Of a stretch of DNA of 64,000 nucleotides, positions 43,699 through 54,193 are shown one piece after another; within the stretch, counting starts at the first letter, position 1, and each line of letters begins with the position of its first letter. Source of the DNA: Humulus lupulus (Eukaryota; Streptophyta; Magnoliopsida; Rosales; Cannabaceae); the NCBI RefSeq assembly GCF_963169125.1, contig NC_084798.1, positions 105,169,970-105,233,969 of the forward strand, in the 5' to 3' direction. The notes beneath the pieces were generated by a model, which saw nothing but the letters and a program-made list of their open reading frames with translations, was not told the DNA's origin and made no database searches. Both the position numbers and the translations under genes were made by a program.

Positions 43699-44539
43699 GT
43701 CCTAGGTTTAAGGGTTTCTGAAGACTGGCTGGACATGTACATTCGCTGCTAGAGACAAGCTCGATTCAGGGTTTGGTAAATGTGTATATGTGCTTGTATG
43801 CTTATGTGCTTGGAAAGAAATATGATTTTTGATATCTGTTGGATTAATAGGAAGCATGAGATATTGATAGGGCCTGGCCCTTGACTGCTGTGTGATAATA
43901 TTGAGGCGTGCTTATTAGCATTGTTGTGCCTGTAAATGAATATGTGACTGATTAACTACATATTGTGTATATGGGTGAATGTATGGATGGGTGTCTATAT
44001 CTTAACTGTTGTGTGGTGATGTTGGGGCTAGGCATGCTTATTAGCAATGCTAGTTCACGTGGATTAATGCCTATATCTGGATTGCTTGTGGTTGATTATG
44101 GTCCATCGGCGGATTTTGGAAAAAAATTTACCCTGTCATCATGGTCTGATTGCCGAGTCATTGATTGCAGATTAACTTGGATAGCTATGCATCCAAGGAA
44201 ATCTACGCGACTAGCCGGCACTAGGTCTGGAACCGGAGGTGATGACCAGGGCCAAATTCCTCCACCAGCCCCTGAGAACTGGCAGCCAATTATGCCAAAG
44301 ATGCAAGCGTGACTTCAGAGCCAAGATGAACAAATTCGTCTTTTACGACAGCAGGCTCTAGCAGGGAGTGTTGCACTTATTGCGCCACCTACAGTGGCAC
44401 CAATTATTCAGCCAGTGGAAGTTGGGAACAGGTGGGAGCCACAGTATGAGCGGTTCTGAAAGCAACATCCCCCAACTTTTGAGGGAGGACCTGATCTACT
44501 GAAGCCCGAATAGTGGATGACTATGATTACTACGATCCT
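43699..44539 (+). pseudogene. Second internal region of D: leader and gag, cut by CACTA
   Basis: Leader 43699-44187 and gag from ATG at about 44188 (MHPRKSTRLAGTRSGTGGDD) match 36248-37063 closely. Stops occur within (for example 44310 and 44458). Gag is interrupted at 44539 by the CACTA element after CCT and resumes at 52325. Confidence 0.9.
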
Positions 44540-44900
44540 CACTACTACAAAAATTACACGATAAGTCAGTTAAAAACCGACTTCTGAATGTTCATAAGTC
44601 GGTTGGGAACTAACTTCCCATGCAGTGACTTATGATGTAAAAACATGGTAGGTCGGTTGGCGCCAAACCGACCTCTGGTGTAAGACATGGTAGGTCGGTT
44701 GCACACCGACCTCTGGTGTAAGACATGGTAGGTCGGTTAGGTCGGTTGCAAACCGACCTACCATGTCTTACACCAGAGGTCAGTTTGGCGCCAACTGACC
44801 TCTGGTGTAAACCATGGTAGATCGGTTGCACACCGACCTCTGGTGTAAAACATGATAAGTCGGGTCACAACTGACTTATGGTGTAGACATCTATTGTTAG
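44540..44900. repeat. Left subterminal repeat region of the CACTA element
   Basis: Dense boxes of CATGGTAGGTCGGTTG and the complement CAACCGACCTACCATG. They include a large imperfect palindrome with arms 44659-44702 and 44748-44792 (about 44 bp each, one or two differences). Subterminal repeats of this kind are where CACTA transposition proteins bind (family knowledge). Confidence 0.9.
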
Positions 44901-45347
44901 TTTTACTAGAACCGACTTATGGTGTTTTTTTATTAAAAAGTGTATTATGCCCCAAAAAAAATCATGTTTTTTATACAAACAAACTGAACAAAACAAAACA
45001 GATATCACAGTGATATAAAATACTATAATTTAAACTAAGTATCCAAAATAACGAGTCTTAAGTTAATTACAAAATGACTCATATAAGCATTGTAAACTTA
45101 GACAACAAAAGTGTGTATATCTTCAAGAAAGTCTAGGTTAACATTGTAAGTATATCTCATTAAAAGTCTAAGTTAACAAAAGTGAGTGGACCTATGTAGT
45201 ACTCATCAAATCCATGACGCATTGTGTCCATTCTTCACGTACTTCATTGATCTCATCCTTTGTGTAAGAGTTCTTCCCGCCACACTAAAACAACATTCAT
45301 TGCATGTGTTGAATTAATATACTTAATATTAAGGTAAAGCTAGAACT
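44901..45347. other. CACTA left non-coding stretch
   Basis: A/T-rich sequence downstream (on the minus strand) of the protease-like exons, probably the 3' untranslated part of the CACTA gene. Nothing else recognised. Confidence 0.5.
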
Positions 45348-45887
45348 TTAATAATGAATATTTTCACTTATGTTACTAGTTAGCCATCGCATTGAAAACT
45401 CATTTGTCACGAAATCTTGCATCATCCTCATAACATAGAATCCACATTGTACTAATTGTAATGGTTGACGAGGACACTTAACAGTTCTCCACGCGACATC
45501 CTTAGTTTTCGCATTATTTGTGCGTAAATGTTGAAAGACACTAAGCAATAAAAACATAATCATTTAGATGTTGTTAATTTTTAAATGAATTTAAGAGTAT
45601 GTAGTTAATTGGTTAGATTTTTACCGAGAAATGGGAGATTTGATTTCATCTGGTGGAAAATTGTGAAGAGAATCCAGGAAATAGCACAATTGGTGATAAA
45701 AATAAATTATTATAAGCATCCAATGCTTTCTAACAAAAACACAAAAACAAATCATTATTAATATTATATATATTCACTAACAAAATACTAAAAGTAAAAA
45801 ACTTACCCCTTATGATATGGCAACAACCACATCTGACCTGGATTTGAATCAATCATACGCTTTGATACCCATTCAACTCGTTCTTCT
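45348..45887 (-). pseudogene. Ulp1-like (C48) cysteine protease remains in the CACTA element
   Basis: Three likely minus-strand exons: about 45887-45807 (VEWVSKRMIDSNPGQMWLLP), 45728-45624 (HWMLIIIYFYHQLCYFLDSL) and 45540-45348 (VFQHLRTNNAKTKD, CPRQP, VQCGFYVMRMMQDFV). Boundaries show GTAAGT at 45806, acceptor TTTTGTTAG at 45729, GTAAAAATC at 45623 and TTTATTGCTTAG at 45541. The His (HW), Asp (LDS), Gln (PRQP) and Cys (QCGFY) of Ulp1/SUMO proteases are all recognisable. Plant CACTA and Mutator elements are known to carry such domains. The N-terminus is missing or fused to the transposase. Confidence 0.72.
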
Positions 45888-48034
45888 TCAGTGGATCCAA
45901 CATAAGCACAAGGTCTTCGCAATTTCTATTTCAATCTTGTCCAACTTAGATACATCAACAACCTTACAACATATGGCATTAAAAAACAAACACATTCGTA
46001 TTATAGCATTTCTAACATGTTGTTCTAGTGATCCCCGAATAGCAATTGGAAGTAACTGTTGCATCAATACATGACAATCATGAGATTTAAGACCGATTAG
46101 TCTACAATCTTTCAAAGATACTAAATTATGAATATTTGATGAATACCCATCTGGAACCTTAACATTTGCCAAAGTTTCACAAAGTTTACGTTTCTCGTCT
46201 TTCTTCAAGGTGTAACAAGCAGGAGGTAAATAAGTTCTTCTTTCACCTGTTTCAGGTGCCAAATCTTTTTTTGATTCAGACATTAACACAAGGTCCTTAC
46301 GAGTAGAGATACTGTCCTTAGTTTTCCCAGGAATATTAAGTAAGGTTCCGATCAAACTATCACATATTTTTTTCTCAATGTGCATGACGTCAAGATTATG
46401 TCTTACTAACAAATGTCTCCAATATTCCAATTCAAAGAAAATTGACTTCTTCTTCCAACATGTAGTATTCTTTGAATCTTCCGCTAGTTGATCTTTCTTA
46501 TTGCGCTTTCGTTTGATGTTTGTTTTACATTTGCCTTTCTTTTTCCCCTTTGTCTCTACACTTTCATCGACCTTTTCCACAGGCTTACCAAATTTATTTT
46601 CTATTAAACGAATCTCTTCGTAGACAGCTTCTCCAGTCATTGGTATAGGCACTTCTCGCAACTCTTGCTCACCATTAAATGATAATTTTTGCTTCCGGTA
46701 ATAATGCTTTTCTGGTAGAAACCTTCTATGAACCATATAACACATCTTCCTACAATGTTCTAATCTTGTGGCACTTGTCTTTTCACCGCATATCGGACAT
46801 CCTTTATATCCTTTTACAAAACATCATGATAAATTACCATAAGTAGGAAAATCATTGATTGTCCATAAGAGTACACCTCTAAGTATAAAATTTTCTTTTT
46901 TAAAAGAATCATAATAATCAATCCCGTTCCACAACACCTTTAGGTCATATATCAAAGGTGCTAAATAGATATCTATATTATTTCCAGGTTGCTTAGGACC
47001 TGATATCAATAAAGTTAACATTGTGAATCTTCTTTTCATACACAACCAAGGAGGAAGATTGTAAATACATAGAATCACTGGCCAACAACTGTAAGATGAG
47101 CTCATATTGCAGAATGGATTGATGCCATCAGCAGAAAGACCAAGTCGAAGATTTCTAGGATCCTTTCTTATTTGAGGCCATAGTTCATCCACTTCTTTCC
47201 AAGCTGGGGAATCAGATGGATGGCGCAATTTGTCATCTTTGATCCTTCCATCCTCATGCCATTGCAGACTTTCGGCATGTTCGGGATTTCGAAACAAACG
47301 TATAAACCTAGGTATTGGTGGCAAATACCACAATACTTTTGCCGAAATCCCTTTCTTACATTCTTTGTTGTTCTTATTTTTTTTCCATCTAGATGTTTTA
47401 CATACGGGGCACTCAGTTGCACTCTCATATTGATTTCGATATAGAACACAATCATTTGGACAAGCGTGAATCTTGCTATACTCCATTCCTAATGTGCACA
47501 ATGTTTTTTTTGCTTCATAAATCAAGGAAGGCAACTCATTGTCTTTTGGTAAAATTTCTTTTAATGAAGTTAATAACTTTGTGAAACTTGTGTCACTCCA
47601 ACTACTACCAACTTTCAAGTTGTATAGTTTTACTAAAACAACTAATTTTTACAAAGGTGCCCCGAAGAATATTGGTTTCTCTGCATCTTCTAAGAATTTC
47701 AAAAATTCTTCAGGCTTATCAACAAAACGTTCATCTGCATCTCTCACCATCTCTATAGGGTCATCAAATTGCTTTCTTTCATTGGGAACATTATTGTTAG
47801 AGTCATCTTCTTCTCCATGCCAAATCAACTTAACATATGTTTGGTCCATTCTGTAAAGTATAGATGACTCTTTATCTCCGTTATGTCTAATTTTTTCAAA
47901 TTTGAACATTTTCTACATGGACAATGAACTCTTGAAGGGTCCATTGTATTTTCTAAGGCAAACTTAATAAAGTTGTCAACTCCCTCTTCATACTCTTTTG
48001 AAAGTCTGTCCTTTGTTATCCAACTCTTGTCCAT
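45888..48034 (-). pseudogene. TNP2-type CACTA transposase (broken)
   Basis: N-terminus MDKSWITKDRLSKEYEEGV with HCPCRKC (transposase-associated domain) at 48034-47900. After a frameshift near 47860 come MDQTYVKLIWHGE and, past a stop near 47648, the TNP2 core: CPNDCVLYRNQYESATECPVC (47480), WHEDGRIKDDKLRHPSDSPAW (47280), LGLSADGINPF and LWTINDFPTYGNLS (46840). After one more stop at about 46822 it continues to 45888 with CYMVHRRFLP, HNLDVMHIEKKICDSLIGTL and the start of the DUF4218-type domain (DCHVLMQQLLPIAIRG). The rest of that domain is missing. Only a few lesions separate it from an open gene. Confidence 0.9.
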
Positions 48035-49859
48035 TTCCTAGAAAAATTTCGACAGAAGTTTCCCTAAAATTGGACTAAAATCCTCCTGCATGTAGAAAAT
48101 TCTCATAACAAATTTTTAGCGTTGTCATATTCCTATTAATATACTATCTTTTTAACATAAATTTTGACAGAGCTTCCCTATACCAATCAAAGAAGAAATA
48201 TGCAAGCACAATATAATTTAAATATAAGAAAATAAAACATAATTCTAGATGAATTCGGGCAACATTTCCCTTATAATAGTGACCTAACCATATTTCTACA
48301 AAGAATCAAACAATTCAAACAACACACAATAAGTTTCTTCCTTATATCTCCACAGCACACAAATAAATTTTCCAAAACCAACTTCCCTAAAACACACAAG
48401 TTCTCAAAATTCCATTGTCACCGCAACACACAAATTTAATCTCAGAACCTACTTCACTATGGATGAATATTTAAGATATTCAAACTCCTCTAATAAGATA
48501 ACATACTTACCTCTGGCAATTAACAATAACCAAGAAAAATAATTAACTGGAGCCTGCATGAACATTAAAATTAATTATACATTAGTTAAGAATCGTCAAA
48601 TTATATAAATATATATATATAATCTATTATATAAAAAAAGAAAGTCAAGCATGAACATGTTTTGTATTAGTGTCACTATAAGAAAATAGAGTTTTAGCTA
48701 CTAAGCTTTTAGCTACCAAATATAATTGGTAGCAATGAATCATATTTTCCTACCAAATTATAGTAGCAAAATAATTTAGTTGATAAATAAAAAAAAATAT
48801 GACCAAATATTTCTACTACCAATATATTGTAGGCCATTTTTAAAATAATAAACATAATAAAAATATTATATATTATTCTCACGTATCATGTGTATAAATT
48901 GTAGAGTATTCTTGAAGGAAAAACGTAATTCCGAACCTATTTTGCGGTGATTTTTCTCTTAGATTCTGAGTACGAAATTTATGTGGAATGATTTGGTTGC
49001 GTCCATAGCATTGTGGACAAAAGTGGAGAGAAGAAGGAACCACAAGAAACCAGCCACAATAGGTCGATACAAATTCGTGAACTTCCTTCGTAGTTTACGG
49101 TACCGATTATTTTTTATTTATGTTCTTAAGCATGGGAGTGAATTTGTGGGCTGTTTTGTATGGATTTAATTAGTGTTGGGGGACTAAAAACATACATTAA
49201 GGGGTTGGGATAGTTTAATATATGTGGTCTTAAGATTTGAGATGGTTTGGTGGTGGTTAGAGATTGAGAATGGTGGCTGGCCGTGTATGGAGGTGCCACT
49301 TTGAGTGGTCACAGATGGAGGCCGATGGTGGTGAGGGTGGTGGTTGTGGTGGCCGAATGGTGGTTATGGTGGTTAGAAGTTAAACCATGGCTACCTATAA
49401 TATACATGCATATATATATATAATTAGTTTCACTCAAGATAAAATCGAAGAATGAAAGGGAAGGTCTAAACAAACTTCTTTTAGTAACAGATTGTTTCAA
49501 GTTGTAAAAATAAATATACTGGCAAACAATATTATAATCTGTGTAGATATAGAGTGCTAAATAGGCAAGCATAGTGAATCATGAAATCAAGCAATTCCCT
49601 TGAAATATATATATATGAATAAATATGGGGTGATTGAGGTAGAGGCTAACCTGACTGAAGACTGTGGTGAATGACGAAGGAGGCTGCCGAATGGAGCTGA
49701 GGTGAAGGTCCCTGTTGTGACCGGAGTCGAGGAAGAAGAGGGTTGGGTTGCTGGCGGAATGAAGAAGAAAGAAAAACGCGGGGTGGATGGTGAAGAAGAA
49801 GAATAGTACGCGAGATACTTCAAATTTATTTGGGGTTTTATTTTCAATGCCCTAATTTT
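48035..49859. other. CACTA upstream region, no clear gene
   Basis: A/T-rich with a G/T-rich patch (GGTGGT runs at 49320-49380). A minus-strand Ser/Pro/Thr-rich frame at 49847-49587 could be a leader exon of the transposase but has no recognisable domain. CACTATAAGAAAA at 48672 resembles a transposon end but has no partner. Nothing else is supported. Confidence 0.45.
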
Positions 49860-51960
49860 AACATGGTAAGTCGGTCCATTAGCAACTCACTTATGATGCA
49901 ACATGATAAGTCTATTCTAGAACTGATCTATGATGTAAAAATTAAACATATATGTAATATTAATAAGTATATATATTTTTTAATACTTATTTCACACCCA
50001 AATAAATTATATATATATATGTATTGTTTAAATAAATTAATATATTTTAAAATTCCAATAATCTAAAAAAAATAGAGCATCTTTAATAATATATATTTAT
50101 AATTACATGGTAGGTCTTTTCTCACACAACCGACCTACCATGTCACATGAGAAGTCATTTCCCTCACAACCGACTTACCATGTTATTTAAAAAAATTATT
50201 AAAAAGATACTCTCAATTGTTTTATAAGTTTTTTATTTTAAATTACAAATACTATTAAATAAAAATATTTCCTTATTTATAAAAATTAAATTAAAATTTA
50301 TAATTATTAATAATTTATTTATTTATATTTCAAAAATTATAATATATATAATATTAATAAGTATATTTTTTAATACTGATTTTATGCCCAGATAAATTAT
50401 GTATATGTATTGTTTAAATAAATTAATATATTTTAAAATTCCAATAATATAAAACAAATTAGAGTATCTTTAATAATGTAATTTTATAATGACATGGTAG
50501 GTCGGTTCTACACAACTGACCTACCATGTCACATGGGAAGTCATTTCCTACACAACTGACCTACCATTTCATCTAAAATATTATGAAAGAGATACTCTAA
50601 ATTATTTTATAATTTTTTTTTAATTTAAATTATAAATATTATTAAATTAAAATATTTTCTTGTTTATAAAAATGAAATAAATTTTTTTAATTACTGATAA
50701 TTTATTAATTGAATTATCTTTCAAAAATTATAATATTTGTAATATTAATAGTATATATTTTTTTATACTTATTTCATACCCAAATAAATTATATATATGT
50801 AATGTTTAAATAAATTAATATATTTTAAAATTTCAATAATATAAAACAAATTAAAGTATCTTTAATAATGTATTTTTATAATTACATGGTAGGTCGGTTC
50901 TATACAACCGACCTACCATGTCATCTAAAAACTATTAAAGAGATACTCTAAATTATTTTATAAAGTTTTTGTATTTTAAATTATAAATACTATTAAATTA
51001 AAATATTTTCTTGTTTATAAAAATGAAATAAATTTTTTTAATTATAGATAATTTATTAATTTATTTATTTTTCAAAAATTATAATATATGTAATATTAAT
51101 AGTATATATTTTCTATACCTATTTCATACCCAAATAAATTATATATATGTATTGTTTAAATAAATTAATATATTTTATAATTTCAATAATATAAAACAAA
51201 TTAGAGTATCTTTAATAATGTATTTTTATAATGACATGGTAGGTCGATTCTACACAACCGACCTACCATGTCACATGAGAAGTCATTTCCCATACAACCG
51301 ACCTACTATGTCATCTAAAAAATTATTAAAGAGATATTCTAAATTATTTTATAAAGTTTTTGTATTTTAAATTATAAATACTATTAAATTAAAATATTTT
51401 ATTGTTTATAAAAATGAAATAAATTTTTTTAGTTATAGATAATTTATTAATTTATTTATCTTTCAAAAATTATAATATATGTAATATTAATAGTATATAT
51501 TTTTTATACCTATTTCATACCCAAATAAATTATATATATGTACTGTTTAAATAAATTAATATATTTTTTAATTTCAATAATATAAAACAAATTAGAGTAT
51601 CTTTAATAATGTATTTTTATAATGACATGGTAGGTCGTTTCTACACAACCGACCTACCATGTCACATGAGAAGTCATTTCCTACACAACCGATCTACCAT
51701 GTCATCTAAAAAATTATTAAAGAGATACTCTAAATTATTTTATGAAGTTTTTGTATTTTAAATTATAAATACTATTAAATTAAAATACTTTCTTGTTTAT
51801 AAAAAATTAAATTAATTTGTTTTAATTACAAATAATTTATTTATATTTCAAAAATTATAATCTATGTAATATTAATAAGTATATTTTTTATATATAGATA
51901 TATATATATTTATAGCTTATTACATATAGATATAAATATTTATAGTTTAAATAAATTAAT
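49860..51960. repeat. Tandem array of about 390-bp units inside the CACTA element
   Basis: Five or so units, each with a palindromic box (CATGGTAGGTCGGTTCTACAC then CAACCGACCTACCATG) starting near 50105, 50493, 50885, 51235 and 51627, separated by A/T-rich spacers that are almost the same (AAATAAATTAATATATTTT and ATTAGAGTATCTTTAATAATG). Spacing is about 390 bp except one unit of about 350 bp that lacks the second CACATGAGAAGTCATTTCC module. No coding potential. Confidence 0.9.
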
Positions 51961-51974
51961 ATATTTTAAAATTC

Positions 51975-52313
51975 TTATAATGAGACATGATAAGTCGGTT
52001 CACATAGTAGCGACCTACCATGTCAGCAAGGTAGGACATGGTAGGTCGGTCTACACAAAACTGACCTACCATGACAACATGGTAGGTCAGTTTTGCATGA
52101 ACCGACCTATTATGTCTTCTATAAGCATGAGAGGTCGGTTCACACAGAACCGACCTACCATGTCCACATAGTAGGTCGGTTCTCGCGCAACCGACATCCC
52201 ATGCTTACCTTGGACATACATGATAGGTCGGTTCTGTGTAAACTGACTTACGAACATGTGTTAAGTCGGTTTAAGGAGAACCGACCTCTCATGTCCGATG
52301 GCTGATGTCCAAA
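51975..52313. repeat. Right subterminal repeat region of the CACTA element
   Basis: At least nine boxes of the GGTAGGTCGGTT / AACCGACCTACCATG type in alternating orientation between 51985 and 52300, matching those of the left end. The region contains no gene; small reading frames here are by-products of the repeats. Confidence 0.9.
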
Positions 52314-52324
52314 TTGTAGTAGTG

Positions 52325-52417
52325 CCTGGACTTCATGAGGATAGAAGGTTATGACAGAGTGGCCTGTCCCACGTATATGATGAGAGAGGATGCCCGCATA
52401 TGGTGGGAAGTGGCATC
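52325..52417 (+). pseudogene. Gag remnant of the second D internal region
   Basis: Resumes after CCT with CTTCATGAGGATAGAAGGTTATGA, as at 37070, and ends at TGGTGGGAAGTGGCATC (52417). The first copy continues TTAGACC at that point; here unrelated element C sequence begins, so the rest of D has been deleted. Confidence 0.88.
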
Positions 52418-53045
52418 GCTTATAAGTGTAAGATCAAATTTTTGATCACTCGTACAAAAACGATTTTCCATTTATTATGAGAATTAAAAGGAACTATGCG
52501 CAGCCAGTTATTCTTGCCAATTATTGTATTTATTACAAGTATTTGCTCATTACGTGTGTTGTTTTGCTCTATTATCATTTCTATAAGTATTTATTCCAAG
52601 CAGTAATGTTCGAACAGGTCTCGATCAAGGAAAGTGACCGAGGACCTTAAGCTCCTCAATCACTTGGGGGGCATATAAGGTACTAAGTAAGCAAAGCATA
52701 TTAATAAGTATATGTAAACACACGAGCAAAATAAGGGAAAGCATGCTACGGTACTTAGAGTATTTTTCAAAATTTTGTTAAATCAAAACAAAGTGCTATG
52801 TTAAGATTGGTCACGCGGACAGATGTTATAATAAAGTACAAATATTATAATGTCAAAAGTAAATTCCTTTTCACCGCGAGCAGTTTCTGCTCGGATGAAA
52901 TTGTTAATTAAAAGAAAAAGCTGCCCGTGCAGCAAAAAATAAATTGTCTTGACATCACGAACCAAGGTTCGTGTGTCCCAAGTTACAAATTAAAGTAAAT
53001 GCAGGTAAAAATTTATGAACCAGCAGAAGGATCCTACTGAGGCTT
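52418..53045 (+). other. Element C spacer between pol and antisense gene
   Basis: Non-coding. It contains ACTTGGGGGGCATATAAGG at 52662-52680, the counterpart of the motif in A (12867) and B (60705). No 64-bp repeats. Nothing else recognised. Confidence 0.6.
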
Positions 53046-53609
53046 TTATGGCTGTTGATCGACTGTGGCCCCAGCATCTTCATTGACGCCCTCAATGCTT
53101 GTTGCCAAAGATATCTCAGGAGATCCCTGTGCCTTATCCCCCTCTTCCAGGCCAGCAGTGCACTTCGCCAACTCAGCCTGCCTTATAGGGTCTGGTAAGT
53201 AGGTAAAGTCCACCTTGGGATTGCTCTTCCAAAACATATAGAAGCACTGGAACGTCGCTCCCTCATACTTCTCCAGGTTGCGGGCGTTGGTCTCCTCGAG
53301 GTTGGCAATCTCTTTGCGGCTGATCTCCAACTCCGGTTGAAGTTTGTTGGGTTCTCGGTAATTTATTAGCGAGGACTCCTTATACCTCTCCTTGGAGGCA
53401 GTGATTTTGGCAACGGAGTCCTCCTTATTCTTCAATTCCTCCTCGAGCTTGGCGATCTTAGCCTTGGCTGCTCGCAACTCCTCAGCATGCTTGGCCTCGA
53501 CCACCTTGTGCTTCTCGGCGAGCCTTCCCTCGACCGCCCTGATCTCTTCAGCATGCTTGGCGACCATCTCCTCCGAGCGACGCCAACCAGTACTCACAGT
53601 TAGAATCCC

Positions 53610-53695
53610 CTGTGATCAGAGAAAAAAATAAAAAAAAGCTGTTAGTATCAATCAGAGAGATAAGTAATCAAACCACAATGAGAGTGGTGGCTCAC
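53610..53695 (-). other. Predicted intron 4 of the element C antisense gene
   Basis: 86 bp, donor GTGAGCCACC, acceptor TCTGATCACAG with a pyrimidine tract. Joining the exons keeps the frame (phase 0: ..NELLT then GILTVSTGW..). It is at the same place as introns in A (14030-14117) and B (61823-61887). Confidence 0.75.
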
Positions 53696-54105
53696 AGTGA
53701 GTAGTTCGTTCAGCGCATGACTGAAGAGTTGGTCGACCGGCAGGGTGGGAGCATTACTGAAGGATTCCAAACTATGCTGGTGTCTGGACAGTTTCTTCAG
53801 CCTGTCGCTGGCCGAAGTGCAGGCGAAGTTCAAGATAGCCTCAACCAGAGTTTTATCTGGCTGAGCAGCAGGATTCTGGTCGGAGAGAGCTGGAGGAGTC
53901 TGGTCGGCGGGACCTGGAGGGGGAGTCAGAAGGGGAGTCGTCACTTTTGAAGGAGTTGGTGCAGGAGGGTCCTCCGTCCGATCCTTTTTTGCGGATGGGT
54001 CACTACAACCTTCTCCGGGCTAGCGCCAGTTTGATTTCTTCCTGCTCGCAGGAGTTATGGTAGTGGGGTTAGTGTACAAATTGAACACCTTTTCGGCAGG
54101 CATGT

Positions 54106-54193
54106 CTGCAGAAAAGAAGCATACGATCAGTCAGGGAAAGTTGTCATACAACAAAGACATGGAAAGAGAGAAAAGAAATTATAAGTAAAATAC
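54106..54193 (-). other. Predicted intron 3 of the element C antisense gene
   Basis: 88 bp on the minus strand, donor GTATTTTACTT and acceptor CTTCTTTTCTGCAG. The counterpart in A is 14586-14659 (74 bp). The reading frame before it is disturbed by an indel, so phase cannot be checked. Confidence 0.62.

Larger units (their letters stand above)
44540..52324 (-). mobile_element. CACTA (En/Spm) DNA transposon
   Basis: 7,785 bp. The ends are inverted: CACTACTACAA at 44540-44550 and TTGTAGTAGTG at 52314-52324. The 3-bp target duplication CCT is present at 44537-44539 and 52325-52327; the empty site ATCCTGGAATTCATGAGG is seen in the first gag copy at 37060. Both ends carry many subterminal AAGTCGGTT / GGTAGGTCGGTT boxes in both orientations. 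The coding strand is minus: TNP2-type transposase and a Ulp1-like protease. Both are broken, so it would need a helper to move. Confidence 0.95.
31625..52417 (+). mobile_element. Element D: Tekay/Del-like chromovirus in LTR-internal-LTR-internal order
   Basis: 5' LTR 31625-36232 (with solo LTR S2 inside), primer site, gag, protease, RT, RNase H, integrase, chromodomain, polypurine tract, middle LTR 41289-43683, then a second primer site and a second gag that is cut by the CACTA transposon and ends abruptly at 52417. Removing S2 leaves 2,394 bp for the first LTR against 2,395 bp for the middle one. The C-terminal VEEAT motif, GACGAAATT before the polypurine tract and the initiator-Met primer fit the Tekay/Del clade. 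Confidence 0.9.

Noticed and set aside
45817..46074. Plus-strand frame of 85 codons within the CACTA element
   Set aside because: Opposite strand to the transposase and protease-like exons; a shadow.
48672..48860. CACTATAAGAAAA with nearby TAGCTACCAAAT repeats, as a second CACTA-type MITE
   Set aside because: No matching inverted end and no 3-bp duplication could be found; may be a decayed fragment but is not supportable.
49587..49847. Ser/Pro/Thr-rich minus-strand frame upstream of the CACTA transposase, as a TNP1-like gene
   Set aside because: Low complexity only, no recognisable motif; at most a leader exon.
49860..52310. CRISPR-like array (regular repeats with spacers)
   Set aside because: Repeats are palindromic transposon boxes, spacers are themselves repeated and A/T-rich, and the DNA is plant nuclear.
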